A stretch of DNA of 64,000 bases from DATJFQ01 sp035495555 (GCA_035495555.1 DATJFQ010000041.1:1-64000), one strand, 5' to 3'; counted from the first letter of the stretch, positions 1 through 10,767 are shown. Numbers and translations are program-made. The notes: generated by a model from the sequence alone, not told the origin.

Positions 1-212
1 ACCGCCAGCGCGAACGTCTCGATCTCCGGGAAGTTCGGCGTGCGCGCGACGCGATACACGACGTTCTTCAACGGTTCGAGCGGCAGCGCGTCGCCCCCCT
101 CGAGGCGGACGCTGACGGTGACGTCTTTCGGATCGTGCCGGTCGCCGCGGTGCAGCACTCGAAGCAGCCGCAGACGGGTCTCGCCGTAGGTCGTCGAGTG
201 AACATGGGCCAT
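1..212 (-). CDS. urate oxidase-like protein, N-terminal part (cut by window edge)
   Basis: Only the first 70 codons lie in the window. The start MAHVHSTTYGETRLRLLRV followed by GDRHD and VTVSVRLEG resembles the N-terminus of factor-independent urate hydroxylase (uricase, T-fold), and the later LKNVVYRVART fits the family's helix after the TD-x-x-KN motif. Two catalytic positions differ: the Lys of the usual YGK motif is Glu (YGET), and the loop that normally carries the catalytic Thr-Asp is about 11 residues shorter and reads PLEPLKN. Activity on urate is therefore doubtful. ATG at 212 was chosen because the family similarity begins right after it. The fold assignment is moderately secure; the substrate is unknown. 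It is divergent from acyP. Confidence 0.6.
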   Translation of the reverse strand, partial: MAHVHSTTYGETRLRLLRVLHRGDRHDPKDVTVSVRLEGGDALPLEPLKNVVYRVARTPNFPEIETFALA

Positions 213-228
213 GCCGCCATGGTAAGGC

Positions 229-234
229 TATAAT
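229..234 (+). promoter_or_regulatory. -10 box (TATAAT) for acyP
   Basis: A perfect TATAAT ends 11 nt before the acyP ATG at 246. No clear -35 box lies 16-18 bp upstream. The short distance implies a leader of only a few nucleotides. Confidence 0.5.
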
Positions 235-245
235 GCGCGTTTCGC

Positions 246-515
246 ATGAGGGTCGCGCGGCGGTACGTCATCACCGGGCGCGTGCAGGGTGTCGGCTTCC
301 GCTATTTCACGGAAGCCGCGGCCGCGCGCGCCGGGGTCCACGGGTGGGTACGCAACAACCCGGACGGATCCGTTGAAGCCTTTCTGGAAGGTGAGGAGAC
401 GGCGGTCGATGCCGTCGAAGCGGCGCTTCGACGCGGCCCGTCGTCCTGCCAGGTCGACAACGTCGCCGTGAGCGAGGACGTGCCCACACACCGCAGCGGC
501 TTTTCAGTCCACTGA
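246..515 (+). CDS. acyP: acylphosphatase
   Basis: This 89-residue protein is the usual size for acylphosphatase, a small cytoplasmic enzyme that hydrolyses carboxyl-phosphate bonds in acyl phosphates. The signature GRVQGVGFRYF near residues 11-21 contains the phosphate-binding loop with its catalytic Arg, and GWVRNNPDGSVEAFLEG near residues 33-49 carries the catalytic Asn. It lies directly upstream of apt with an 8-nt gap, so the two are probably co-transcribed; no functional link between them is obvious. A TATAAT box sits 11 nt before the ATG and there is no Shine-Dalgarno sequence. Confidence 0.93.
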   Translation: MRVARRYVITGRVQGVGFRYFTEAAAARAGVHGWVRNNPDGSVEAFLEGEETAVDAVEAALRRGPSSCQVDNVAVSEDVPTHRSGFSVH

Positions 516-523
516 CCGCACAT

Positions 524-1039
524 ATGGATGCATTGAAGACACACATCCGGAACGTCCCCGACTTTCCCAAGCCGGGGATCCTGTTCTACGACGTCACGAC
601 CCTGCTGAAAGACCCGCAGGGATTCAAGCTCGCGATCGACAGCCTCTCGGAGCCGTATCGCGACAAAGGCATTTCGCTCGTGGTCGGTATCGAGAGCCGC
701 GGGTTCATCCTCGGGGCTGCCGTCGCGGATCGGATTGGCGCGGGGTTCGTACCGGTGCGCAAGCTTGGAAAGCTGCCTGCCGAAACGATCCGCGCCAGCT
801 ACGCGCTCGAGTACGGCACCGACAGCCTCGAGATGCACCGGGACGCGATCGAGCCCGGTCAGCAGGTGCTCGTCGTGGACGATCTGCTGGCGACCGGCGG
901 CACGGCGCGCGCGACGGTGGACTTAGTGCGGCAACTCGGGGGCGATGTCGTGGGTGTGGCCTTCCTGATCGAGCTTGCGGACCTGAACGGCCGCGCAAAG
1001 CTGGCAGGGGAGAACGTGCGCGCGGTCCTGCAATACTGA
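524..1039 (+). CDS. apt: adenine phosphoribosyltransferase
   Basis: It converts adenine and PRPP to AMP (purine salvage, cytoplasm). The 171-residue length is typical. The N-terminus has the IPDFP-like NVPDFPKPGILFYDVTTLL, residues near 60-70 give GIESRGFILGAAVA, and the PRPP-binding loop reads VLVVDDLLATGGTA near residues 115-128. The ATG at 524 follows the acyP stop by 8 nt. No unusual residues were seen. A tRNA gene follows 28 nt downstream. Confidence 0.96.
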   Translation: MDALKTHIRNVPDFPKPGILFYDVTTLLKDPQGFKLAIDSLSEPYRDKGISLVVGIESRGFILGAAVADRIGAGFVPVRKLGKLPAETIRASYALEYGTDSLEMHRDAIEPGQQVLVVDDLLATGGTARATVDLVRQLGGDVVGVAFLIELADLNGRAKLAGENVRAVLQY

Positions 1040-1067
1040 TGCGATAAAATGGCGTGTTTCCCTACTC

Positions 1068-1144
1068 GCGCCCGTAGCTCAGCAGGATAGAGCATCGGTT
1101 TCCTAAACCGGGGGTCGCAGGTTCGAGACCTGCCGGGCGCACCA
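1068..1144 (+). tRNA. tRNA-Arg (anticodon CCU)
   Basis: A full cloverleaf can be drawn. The 7-bp acceptor stem pairs GCGCCCG (1068-1074) with CGGGCGC (1134-1140), followed by discriminator A and an encoded CCA at 1142-1144. The D arm holds TAGCTCAGC..GATAGAGCA, the anticodon loop TTCCTAA reads anticodon CCT (AGG codon), and the T arm contains GGTTCGAGACC. The 5-bp anticodon stem includes one T-G pair. Confidence 0.96.
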
Positions 1145-1218
1145 GCTGCTGCTCGCGCGGAAATTCCCCGCGCAGCGGCAGGACGTCAGATACGGAATTC
1201 GGAATCCTGTAAGCAGAC

Positions 1219-1962
1219 ATGAAACGAATAGAGCGGCACAAATTAAAGGGCAACGAGTTCGCCGATACCGTGGCGAAGGCGCGCGAGGTGCTCGCGGAGC
1301 GCCAGACGACGGTGACGTGGTCCGTGATCGCGATCGTGGCGGTGGTGGTGGTGCTCGGGATCTTCGTGGCCTGGCGAACGAGCCGGAAAAATCACGCCAC
1401 GGAGTCCCTCGCACAGGCGCTCGCAGTCGCCGAAGCGCCGGTGGTGACACCGCCCGCCCCGGCGCCCGGCAGTCCGGCGCCAGTGCAGCAGCCCGGCACC
1501 TTCCGGACGGAGCAGGCTCGCGCCGAGGCCGCCCTCCCGCTGTTGATAAAGACGGCGGATTCGTATCCGTCGACCGATGCCGGCATCACCGCGCGGTTCC
1601 GCGCAGCGTCGACGCTGTCCGATCTGGGCCGATATCAGGAAGCGGAGCAGCGGTATCGCGAAGTCATCGCGAAAGCTGGCAATTCCAGCATTTACAGCCG
1701 CACTGCGAAGCTGGGCCTCGCCGACGTGCTCGCCGCGGAGGGCAAGTACGACGAGGCGATCTCGACCCTCAAGGAACTGACGACGGACCCGAATTCGCAG
1801 TTGCCGCTCGACGGCGTCCTGATGCAGCTCGCGCGCACGGCCACGCAGGGCGGGAAGACGGACGAAGCCACCCGCGCGTACAACCGCATCATCAACGAGT
1901 TCCCGCAGTCGCTGTACGTGCAGGAAGCCAAGCAGAAAATCGCGGAAATGAAAAAAGCCTAG
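1219..1962 (+). CDS. membrane-anchored tetratricopeptide-repeat protein (YfgM-like)
   Basis: The 247-residue protein has a short basic cytoplasmic N-terminus and one hydrophobic helix at about residues 34-53 (SVIAIVAVVVVLGIFVAW). A Pro/Ala-rich linker follows, then three or more TPR-like helical repeats (for example RYQEAEQRYREVIAKAG, KYDEAISTLKELTTDP, KTDEATRAYNRIINEFP). This arrangement matches the YfgM/ancillary SecYEG translocon type of periplasmic TPR protein. The specific role cannot be read from the sequence. It stands alone between the tRNA and a convergent PilZ gene. Confidence 0.75.
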   Translation: MKRIERHKLKGNEFADTVAKAREVLAERQTTVTWSVIAIVAVVVVLGIFVAWRTSRKNHATESLAQALAVAEAPVVTPPAPAPGSPAPVQQPGTFRTEQARAEAALPLLIKTADSYPSTDAGITARFRAASTLSDLGRYQEAEQRYREVIAKAGNSSIYSRTAKLGLADVLAAEGKYDEAISTLKELTTDPNSQLPLDGVLMQLARTATQGGKTDEATRAYNRIINEFPQSLYVQEAKQKIAEMKKA

Positions 1963-1980
1963 CGCGGGCGCGCTGCGCGC

Positions 1981-2157
1981 GCGGTGCTCGGTGCTCCGTC
2001 CGCGGTGCTCGGTGCGGGTGCTCGGTGCGAGTGCTGTATACCGCGTAACCAGTCGCCAGCAGTTCAGATTCGCTAATGCTGCCAGCGACTGAAAACTGAC
2101 GACTGGAGACTGGCTACTGGTTACTGGTTACTGGTAGCTGGTTACTGGCGACTGACG
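1981..2157. repeat. heptad repeat arrays (CGGTGCT type and ACTGGTT type)
   Basis: Between two convergent genes lie two low-complexity blocks with a 7-bp period. Bases 1982-2035 are variants of CGGTGCT. Bases 2102-2157 are eight consecutive heptads starting ACTGGAG, ACTGGCT, ACTGGTT, ACTGGTT, ACTGGTA and ending next to the PilZ stop codon; a short complementary stretch (TAACCAG, TCGCCAG) occurs at 2046-2059 and could pair with it. The array may act as a bidirectional terminator-like structure, but there is no T-tract. Confidence 0.75.
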
Positions 2158-2159
2158 TT

Positions 2160-2588
2160 TTACGCCGTTCGCGTGCGCTCCGTCGGCCATGTCGGCGTCG
2201 TGGCGGTGGTGTCGCGGGCGGGTTCGACCAGAAGGCGCAGCGCGTAATCTGAGGGGGAGCCGGTCTGCTCGCTATACGGTCCCACTCGGAAAACCGCGGA
2301 GAGTACGTTCGGCTTCCGGAGCGCCGCCGGCAGCTCCGGCCGGTTGCGCGCTTCGCGATCAATCTGGAAATACACCAATCGATACCGCGGAATCGCGGTG
2401 CCATTCAGGCATTGCACCGCCACGCCGTGCTCGCTGACGTCGCGTGTGACAACGGAGGCAAACCTGGTCGTGCCGCCGGCATCTTTCCAGACAATCTGTC
2501 CGGGCACTTCGAGACGACGCCGCTCGGACGTCCGTTTCTCACCACGCGGCTGCTGCCCACCCTGCACGAGACGGAGACGCTGTTCCAT
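2160..2588 (-). CDS. PilZ-domain protein
   Basis: The 142-residue soluble protein has the two landmarks of PilZ c-di-GMP-binding domains: an Arg-rich segment KRTSERRRLEVPGQIVW near residues 20-36 and VTRDVSEHGVAV (D-x-S-x-x-G) near residues 48-59. It probably binds c-di-GMP, with an unknown partner. ATG at 2588 is preferred over 2609 because a good Shine-Dalgarno GGAGGAA lies just upstream of it. The last 25 residues are Thr/Arg-rich and unconserved. It lies downstream of the sigma-54 activator on the same strand with a 178-nt gap. Confidence 0.8.
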   Translation of the reverse strand: MEQRLRLVQGGQQPRGEKRTSERRRLEVPGQIVWKDAGGTTRFASVVTRDVSEHGVAVQCLNGTAIPRYRLVYFQIDREARNRPELPAALRKPNVLSAVFRVGPYSEQTGSPSDYALRLLVEPARDTTATTPTWPTERTRTA

Positions 2589-2766
2589 TGGGACTTCCTC
2601 CGGGTTCACACCCGGCCGGAGCTATATCAACTCTCGCGCCGCCGCTGCAGCGTCGCCGATCCTGCCGCTTAACATGTTGCCATGAAGCGACTTATAGGAT
2701 TTATCCTCCGGAATGCCTGTGACGAGAACTGGATACCTGCTAACCGAACCATATTTTGGCTGGATA

Positions 2767-5676
<2,910 letters not shown>

Positions 5677-5683
5677 GCGCGAG

Positions 5684-5689
5684 AGTATA
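5684..5689 (-). promoter_or_regulatory. -10 box (TATACT) for the TPR/sigma-54 regulator
   Basis: TATACT on the minus strand ends 7 nt before the GTG at 5676. It is therefore a sigma-70-type, nearly leaderless promoter candidate. The palindrome at 5695-5712 fills the position of the spacer and -35 region. Confidence 0.45.
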
Positions 5690-5694
5690 GCTGG

Positions 5695-5712
5695 TATACA
5701 GCTCGCTGTATA
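5695..5712. promoter_or_regulatory. perfect 8-bp inverted repeat, likely operator
   Basis: TATACAGC, a 2-bp spacer and GCTGTATA form an exact palindrome. It lies 18 bp before the regulator's start codon and just upstream of its TATACT box, where a bound dimer would block or modulate the promoter. The encoded Fis-type HTH protein is an obvious candidate for binding (autoregulation), by inference only. Confidence 0.5.
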
Positions 5713-5750
5713 TGGGGTTTACAGGTTTTCACGCCGGCGCTGCCCGGTAT

Positions 5751-5864
5751 CAATTCCCAACGCCCAATTGCCAACTCCCAAGGGTTCCGTTACGAACCAA
5801 CTTGGGAATTGGGCGTTGGGAATTGGGCGTTGGGAATTGGGAATTGGAAATTGTGAACTGGCTG
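5751..5864. repeat. heptad repeat hairpin (TTGGGAA type)
   Basis: Left arm 5751-5782 reads CAATTCC, CAACGCC, CAATTGC, CAACTCC. Right arm 5802-5857 reads TTGGGAA, TTGGGCG, TTGGGAA, TTGGGCG and further variants. The arms are complementary over about 30 bp; the loop itself contains GGTTC/GAACC. It lies between speB (3' end) and the sigma-54 regulator (5' end), both on the minus strand, and could terminate or insulate transcription. Confidence 0.8.
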
Positions 5865-5870
5865 GGCCCT

Positions 5871-6779
5871 TTACAGCCGCTTCGCGCGGGGATCCGACGC
5901 GAAGCGGTACGTCAGCAGCTTGTAAACGAGCCTGGCACAGAGGAAGTTGGGCGCCACGATTCCGGGAATCGGACTCAATTCCACCAGATCGGCCGCGACC
6001 ACCGTGCGCTGCCGGGTGGTGGCGCGGAGCAGCGCCGTCATTTCGGACCAGGTGAGGCCGCCCGGCTCGGGCGTGCCGGTCGCCGGCATGATCGCCGGGT
6101 CCATGCCGTCGACATCGATGCTGATGTAGACGTGCGATTCCAGTGTGTCGACGACTCGATCGATCCACGCCGGGTCCTTCCGCATGTCGAAATCCCAGAA
6201 CACCGTCGTGTTCAGGTGCGTAATTGCTGCGGCTTCCTCGGTGGACAGGCTCCGGATGCCCACCTGCGTGATTCTGGCAAACTGCAGCGAGCGCCGCATC
6301 GCGCACGCATGGCTGTGCACGGTGCCGAGATACGCGTCGCGCATGTCGGCGTGCGCGTCGATCTGCAGCAGCGAGATGCTCCCGTATTTGCGCGCCGCGG
6401 CGGACACGAGCGGCGGCGTGATCGAATGCTCGCCGCCAAGAGTCACGAGGAACTTGTCGCGGCCGATCACTTCGTAGGCCACGCGCTCGATCTCGTCCAC
6501 GACCGCGCTCATTTCGCCGAACGGCAGTTCCATCTCCGGCAGCGTGAAGATGCCGACCCCGTGGACGTCCGCGCGCATCTCTTCGTCCCACAATTCCATG
6601 TGCGACGAGGCCTGCAGGATCTCGTGCGGGCCGTTGCGGGTGCCGCCGACGTACGACGTGGTACGGTCGATCGGCACCGGAAGCACGACGACCGCCGCGT
6701 CGTCGAACGTGGCCATGTGGGGCATCGCGCCGCCGAAGACGAGCGGGACGCCGTGGTCGTATTGAAACGGCAAGTCCAT
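5871..6779 (-). CDS. speB: agmatinase / ureohydrolase
   Basis: It hydrolyses agmatine to putrescine and urea, the second step of the arginine route to polyamines. The 302-residue protein carries the full binuclear-Mn arginase-fold set: GGEHS (His118), DAHADMRD (Asp141, His143, Asp145) and SIDVDGMDPA (Asp222, Asp224); SHACAMRR near residue 157 is the substrate-side loop. The start codon overlaps the stop of the upstream deoxyhypusine-synthase-like gene (TGATG), implying translational coupling. Arginase or guanidinobutyrase activity cannot be excluded, but polyamine context favours agmatinase. Confidence 0.88.
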   Translation of the reverse strand: MDLPFQYDHGVPLVFGGAMPHMATFDDAAVVVLPVPIDRTTSYVGGTRNGPHEILQASSHMELWDEEMRADVHGVGIFTLPEMELPFGEMSAVVDEIERVAYEVIGRDKFLVTLGGEHSITPPLVSAAARKYGSISLLQIDAHADMRDAYLGTVHSHACAMRRSLQFARITQVGIRSLSTEEAAAITHLNTTVFWDFDMRKDPAWIDRVVDTLESHVYISIDVDGMDPAIMPATGTPEPGGLTWSEMTALLRATTRQRTVVAADLVELSPIPGIVAPNFLCARLVYKLLTYRFASDPRAKRL

Positions 6780-7852
6780 CAGGTGCGCGCCTCGAACCGC
6801 GCGTGCGGAAAGGGACGGCCCTCGACGGCCATCACCGGACCGGAAAGATCGAAGCGGAGCGGCTTGCGGGCGGCCAGGGTGTCGCGCGCGCTCGTCGCCA
6901 GCGCCGTGATGAGCACGGGGAGCGCGAGCGTCGCGTCCGCGTGGACGGTGACGCGCTCGGCGTCCGCCGCCAGTTTCCCCCAGCTCTGCGCTTCCTCGAG
7001 ACTCGCGCCGGAGGCGCCGCCGAAATGCGGCACGTCCGTCACGATCTGGAGCGCATAGCGATGGCCGCCGACGCGGTCGTCGTAAAACTCCGCCTGCACG
7101 CTGGCCTGGTTGATGAAGTTTTTCGGCGTGCCGCCGCCGAGCACGACTGACGCCGTGCGCGGACGCCGGATCACGAGGTTCGCCGATTCCATGATGTCGG
7201 CAATCACGTCGACCTGGCCGGCAGACGCATCGCGATCGCGCGCCTGCGAAATCCCCATGCCGATCGACGAGTCCGCAATGGCCGGACAGAAAATCGGGAC
7301 GTTCGCCCGGTACGCGGCCGTGAGAATTCCGTCACCGCCGGTTTCGTTCCAGAGGTACTCGCCGAGACGATAGAGGTATTCACGGGTCGTATACGGACGC
7401 CGCTCGAGCGTGAGCGTGAATGCCGCGATCCATTCGTCGTTCTCGATGAACTCGTCCTCGTTCGCATACGTGTCGTAGACGCGGTCGATGTGCTCGGCCT
7501 GAAGCGCCGCGTCGTTCTCCTGCGGCGACCCCAGGTAATGACGACGGCCGCGCGTCTCGTGAAGGTCATGATAGAGATTCGCGCCGGTCGACACGAGGCA
7601 GTCGACGTACCGTTGGGCGATGAGGTGGGAAATGATCAGCCGCATCCCGCCGGCGCTGAGCGCCCCCGCGATGCCGAAGAAGATCGTGCAGTCGTCCGCG
7701 AGCATTTTCTGCCAGATACGCCGCGCCGTGGCGAGACTCCGCCCCTGGAACGAGACCCGTTCCATGCGCGCCAGCAGATCGTCCGCCGTCGCGCCGGACG
7801 CCACCGCGAATGGCTCGACGGGTTCGCGCAGAAAACGATGCTTCGTCTTCAT
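6779..7852 (-). CDS. speY: deoxyhypusine synthase-like protein, probable homospermidine synthase (SpeY type)
   Basis: The 357-residue protein belongs to the deoxyhypusine synthase family. NAD- and substrate-site motifs are visible (VLGGGTPKNFINQA near 237-250, EAQSWGKLAADA near 287-298), and the Lys of SWGK (Lys293) corresponds to the active-site Lys of eukaryotic enzymes. Bacteria lack eIF5A; bacterial members act on free polyamines, and the cyanobacterial type makes homospermidine from putrescine. Direct coupling to speB, which would supply putrescine, fits that role. ATG at 7852 was chosen because homology begins there; the ORF extends upstream only through low-complexity sequence. Confidence 0.78.
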   Translation of the reverse strand: MKTKHRFLREPVEPFAVASGATADDLLARMERVSFQGRSLATARRIWQKMLADDCTIFFGIAGALSAGGMRLIISHLIAQRYVDCLVSTGANLYHDLHETRGRRHYLGSPQENDAALQAEHIDRVYDTYANEDEFIENDEWIAAFTLTLERRPYTTREYLYRLGEYLWNETGGDGILTAAYRANVPIFCPAIADSSIGMGISQARDRDASAGQVDVIADIMESANLVIRRPRTASVVLGGGTPKNFINQASVQAEFYDDRVGGHRYALQIVTDVPHFGGASGASLEEAQSWGKLAADAERVTVHADATLALPVLITALATSARDTLAARKPLRFDLSGPVMAVEGRPFPHARFEART

Positions 7853-7904
7853 CCGCGGATATTCTCTCTGATCTGTCGCAGATTTCGGAAGTTTCGAGCT
7901 CGAA

Positions 7905-7932
7905 CCTCGCGCCTCGCGCCTCGCGCCTCGCG
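7905..7932. repeat. four perfect tandem heptads (CCTCGCG)
   Basis: CCTCGCG is repeated four times without a mismatch. The array ends exactly where the stop codon of the metalloprotease gene begins and lies about 50 bp before the speY start, both on the minus strand. It is the only perfect heptad array in the window and has no inverted partner. Confidence 0.85.
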
Positions 7933-10755
7933 TCAGAATGCCCGTCCGATTCTGCCGAAGATCGCTCCCCCCGCGTGCGAGTTGACGGGATCGTGCGTCC
8001 ACGCGGCGCCTCCCGAGAACGTGACCGGCAGGTAATGGCCCAGCACCACGTCGAGCGACAATTCGCCGCCCGTCGAGGTGCGGAGATCGCCAGCGTGGAA
8101 CGCCGCATCCCAGGCCGTCCCTGCGTCGACGAATATCGCCGCATGTGCCGCGCGGACAAACAGCGGCAGCACACCGGCGCCCCGTTCCGGACGAAGGACT
8201 GGAAATCTGAAATCCGCATTCACAACCGCAGCCCGCGTCGCCACCACGTCATCGGGAGTGAATCCGCGAAGCAGGCCGATGCTGTCGCGATCGAAACTGA
8301 ATACGCCGCCCGCGGGTCCGCTGCCGGCCGCCGAAAACACCCGCCGATCATCGGCCGCCCCCCACGACATGGCGAGCGCGCCGCGCACCGCCAATACGCT
8401 GTGTCGACCGCCGGCCCTGTGGTAGGCGCGGGCATCGAACACTGCGGCGCGCGCGGAGACGTCCGACCCCAACGCGGCAGCCGTCGATTCGACCGACGCG
8501 GACAGCGAATGGCCTTCCTCGACGCTGATCGAATAGCCGTAGAGCCGGCGGGTATCGTGCAGCCATCCCCCCTGAACCGCGCTCCGGCGGCTCGTGGTCG
8601 CGCGCGTGCGGCAGGGGCCGTCGCACGTGAGGCTGTCGCGCTCGAGATCGATGGCGCCGAACACGGTTTCCGTTCGCCGCAGGTGCCGGAACGGCAGGAG
8701 CGCGCCCCCCTGAAACTGCTGCGACCGGATTTCGCCGCCGCGCACCGGATCGGTGTCATCCGCATAATTCGCGAACAGCGTCGGCCGCCACCGATCGTAC
8801 GCGTAGGAGAGCGACCAGTCGGGCCTCGCACGCGAGCTCCAGGCCGCCTGCGCCGCGTACGCGTGAAAGCCAAGCACGTCGGTCATCGCCGTGCCCGCGC
8901 CGAGATCGAGTTCCGTCGCGTCCGTGTACACGACAGGCGTCCAGTAGGTCGGCTTCAGGGTTTCCCACGGCGAGTAACCGGCCGACGGTCTGCCGACCGC
9001 GGGCCGGAACGATTCAACGGGCGACGGCGCCGCCGCCCTGGGTTGATCGAATGCTTGCGCATCGACACGCTGCCAATCGCGTTCGTCGGTCGGCACGGAA
9101 AACACCTCCGTGCCCTCGGGCGTGTAGCCGATGTAGTAAAGCGTTTTTGCATCGGTCGAAAGCCGCGGTTCCCGTGCGCCTGTCACACTGTCCGTGATGC
9201 GACGGACCGTGTGACGATCGACATCGATTGCGAACGCGTTCGACGGTTCGCCGGGCAACTCCGCCCCGAACAGGATGCGATCCGCGCTGATCCAGACCGG
9301 CGTCTCGAGGCGGTGAGTTGACTCGACCAACGTCTGTACCGATCGCGCCGCCACGTCGATCTCGACGATCTCGAACCGGCCGTCGTGCCGGCGTTCCGCG
9401 ACGAGGTGCGCTCCGTCGGGCGACCACTGCGGCGCTCCATAGTCGGATGCCGCGTCCTCGATGAGAGGCGTCGGCGCGGTCTCCTCGGCGGGTTCGAACG
9501 GCATCGTCGCGAGCGCTCTGTGCCCGTGTCGTTCGACGACGCACGCGAGCCGAGTGCCGTCGGGAGAAAACGCCGGTTCGGCTGCCCGCGTTTCATGCGT
9601 GAGCCGATGTACCTGACCTCCGTCCGCGCTGACGGCATACAGGTCGGAGTACCACGCGACGGATCGGACTGGCGCGACTTGATCGAACACGACCCACGTT
9701 CCGTGCACGGTCGTGCGGTCGCCGGCGTATCGCCACGCCACGCGTTCGGGCGCGCGACCGGGCGTCAGGCGCATGAGCGACGGATATCCATCCGGAGTGG
9801 TCACCGCGTAGAACACCTGATTCGAGGCCGTGAGCGCCGTCACCTCGAAGTGGTGATGCGTGAGCTGCGTCGCATGCGCGTCCGTCTCGCTGCGGGCCGC
9901 CGGGCGGGACGCCCGCGAAGTACGGAAGTCCGTCCAGAGGTCGCCGAGTGACTCGCCGAATACGCGCCGGAACGCACCCGCCCCGAAGTAGGGGAGCCGG
10001 GCAGCCGTTGCGTCGCGAAGCGCCGCGATCCGATCGGGGCCGAATCGCTCTGCCAGATACTGATGAAAGTACGCCCCGTACGCATAGGACCCGTTTCCAG
10101 CCGGCCACTGATCCAGGCCGCCCGCTACGCGTCCATACGACTCGAACCGCCCGGCGCGCGCCGCGCCATCGACGATCATGCGAAAGTCGCCCGATGGCAC
10201 ACGGCCTTCGCCGGTGTGACGACTCTCCTCGAACGTGGCAATCCCTTCGACCTGCCATACGGGGAGAAACGCGTTCGAAAACGCGAGGGGCACACGACCG
10301 AAGACCTCCCGGACGCCGCGCATGATCCCGCGGGTGCGATCGAGATGGAGGATGTGCGTGTACTCGTGCGTGAATACAAGCCGAAGCCAATCGCTGGTGT
10401 TGCCGATGGACGAGGAGAGCGCCGGCGGACGTGCGGCAATCTCGATGGCGTCCCAGGGGATGGGCGTCGCCCAGCCGTTCGACAAATCCGACTGATCGAC
10501 AAGGATGACGTGCACACGCGACGGCGGCACGCCGAGATCCGCCTGCATGGCCGCGCGCACCTCCTCGGCAATCGCGGCAAGCCGCTCGGCTTCGGCCTCC
10601 TCACCCTGGTGCCAGTAGATGGAGAAGTGTGCGGTTCGCAGAACGCGGAAGGTGAGGCGCGGGTCGTACCGCGTGGCGGCCGACACAGAAAGACTGACGC
10701 AGAACACCATCACCGCGACAGAGGCGGCAGTGAGCAGTCGACGTCTCGGCAACAC
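7933..10755 (-). CDS. secreted peptidase-MA-type zinc metalloprotease with beta-propeller and barrel-like C-terminus
   Basis: Residues 1-27 are a signal peptide ending VSAA. The protease domain carries HEYTH (His130, Glu131, His134) and a downstream third-ligand motif QVEGIATFEES near 168-178. Residues about 300-560 hold TolB/WD40-like propeller repeats (FSPDGTRLAC, WSPDGAHLV). The C-terminal 300 residues alternate polar and hydrophobic positions, contain many Tyr/Arg-rich strands and end in Phe, as outer-membrane barrels do. The whole suggests an outer-membrane-anchored protease with substrate unknown. The start is GTG at 10755; a TAGAAT box is 6 nt upstream and there is no Shine-Dalgarno sequence. 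Confidence 0.75.
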   Translation of the reverse strand: MLPRRRLLTAASVAVMVFCVSLSVSAATRYDPRLTFRVLRTAHFSIYWHQGEEAEAERLAAIAEEVRAAMQADLGVPPSRVHVILVDQSDLSNGWATPIPWDAIEIAARPPALSSSIGNTSDWLRLVFTHEYTHILHLDRTRGIMRGVREVFGRVPLAFSNAFLPVWQVEGIATFEESRHTGEGRVPSGDFRMIVDGAARAGRFESYGRVAGGLDQWPAGNGSYAYGAYFHQYLAERFGPDRIAALRDATAARLPYFGAGAFRRVFGESLGDLWTDFRTSRASRPAARSETDAHATQLTHHHFEVTALTASNQVFYAVTTPDGYPSLMRLTPGRAPERVAWRYAGDRTTVHGTWVVFDQVAPVRSVAWYSDLYAVSADGGQVHRLTHETRAAEPAFSPDGTRLACVVERHGHRALATMPFEPAEETAPTPLIEDAASDYGAPQWSPDGAHLVAERRHDGRFEIVEIDVAARSVQTLVESTHRLETPVWISADRILFGAELPGEPSNAFAIDVDRHTVRRITDSVTGAREPRLSTDAKTLYYIGYTPEGTEVFSVPTDERDWQRVDAQAFDQPRAAAPSPVESFRPAVGRPSAGYSPWETLKPTYWTPVVYTDATELDLGAGTAMTDVLGFHAYAAQAAWSSRARPDWSLSYAYDRWRPTLFANYADDTDPVRGGEIRSQQFQGGALLPFRHLRRTETVFGAIDLERDSLTCDGPCRTRATTSRRSAVQGGWLHDTRRLYGYSISVEEGHSLSASVESTAAALGSDVSARAAVFDARAYHRAGGRHSVLAVRGALAMSWGAADDRRVFSAAGSGPAGGVFSFDRDSIGLLRGFTPDDVVATRAAVVNADFRFPVLRPERGAGVLPLFVRAAHAAIFVDAGTAWDAAFHAGDLRTSTGGELSLDVVLGHYLPVTFSGGAAWTHDPVNSHAGGAIFGRIGRAF

Positions 10756-10761
10756 CGTCAG

Positions 10762-10767
10762 ATTCTA
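10762..10767 (-). promoter_or_regulatory. -10 box (TAGAAT) for the metalloprotease gene
   Basis: TAGAAT on the minus strand lies 6 nt before the GTG start at 10755, so transcription would begin at or next to the start codon. The gene therefore probably has its own promoter rather than depending only on mutS. Confidence 0.45.

Noticed and set aside
5871..6779. Arginase instead of agmatinase
   Set aside because: The sequence is closer to agmatinases and the gene is coupled to a polyamine enzyme, though the fold alone does not exclude it.
8220..8873. Large ORFs opposite the metalloprotease, mutS, dnaE and sensor kinase genes
   Set aside because: Long antisense frames are expected at this GC content; they show no conserved motifs and lie opposite well-supported genes.
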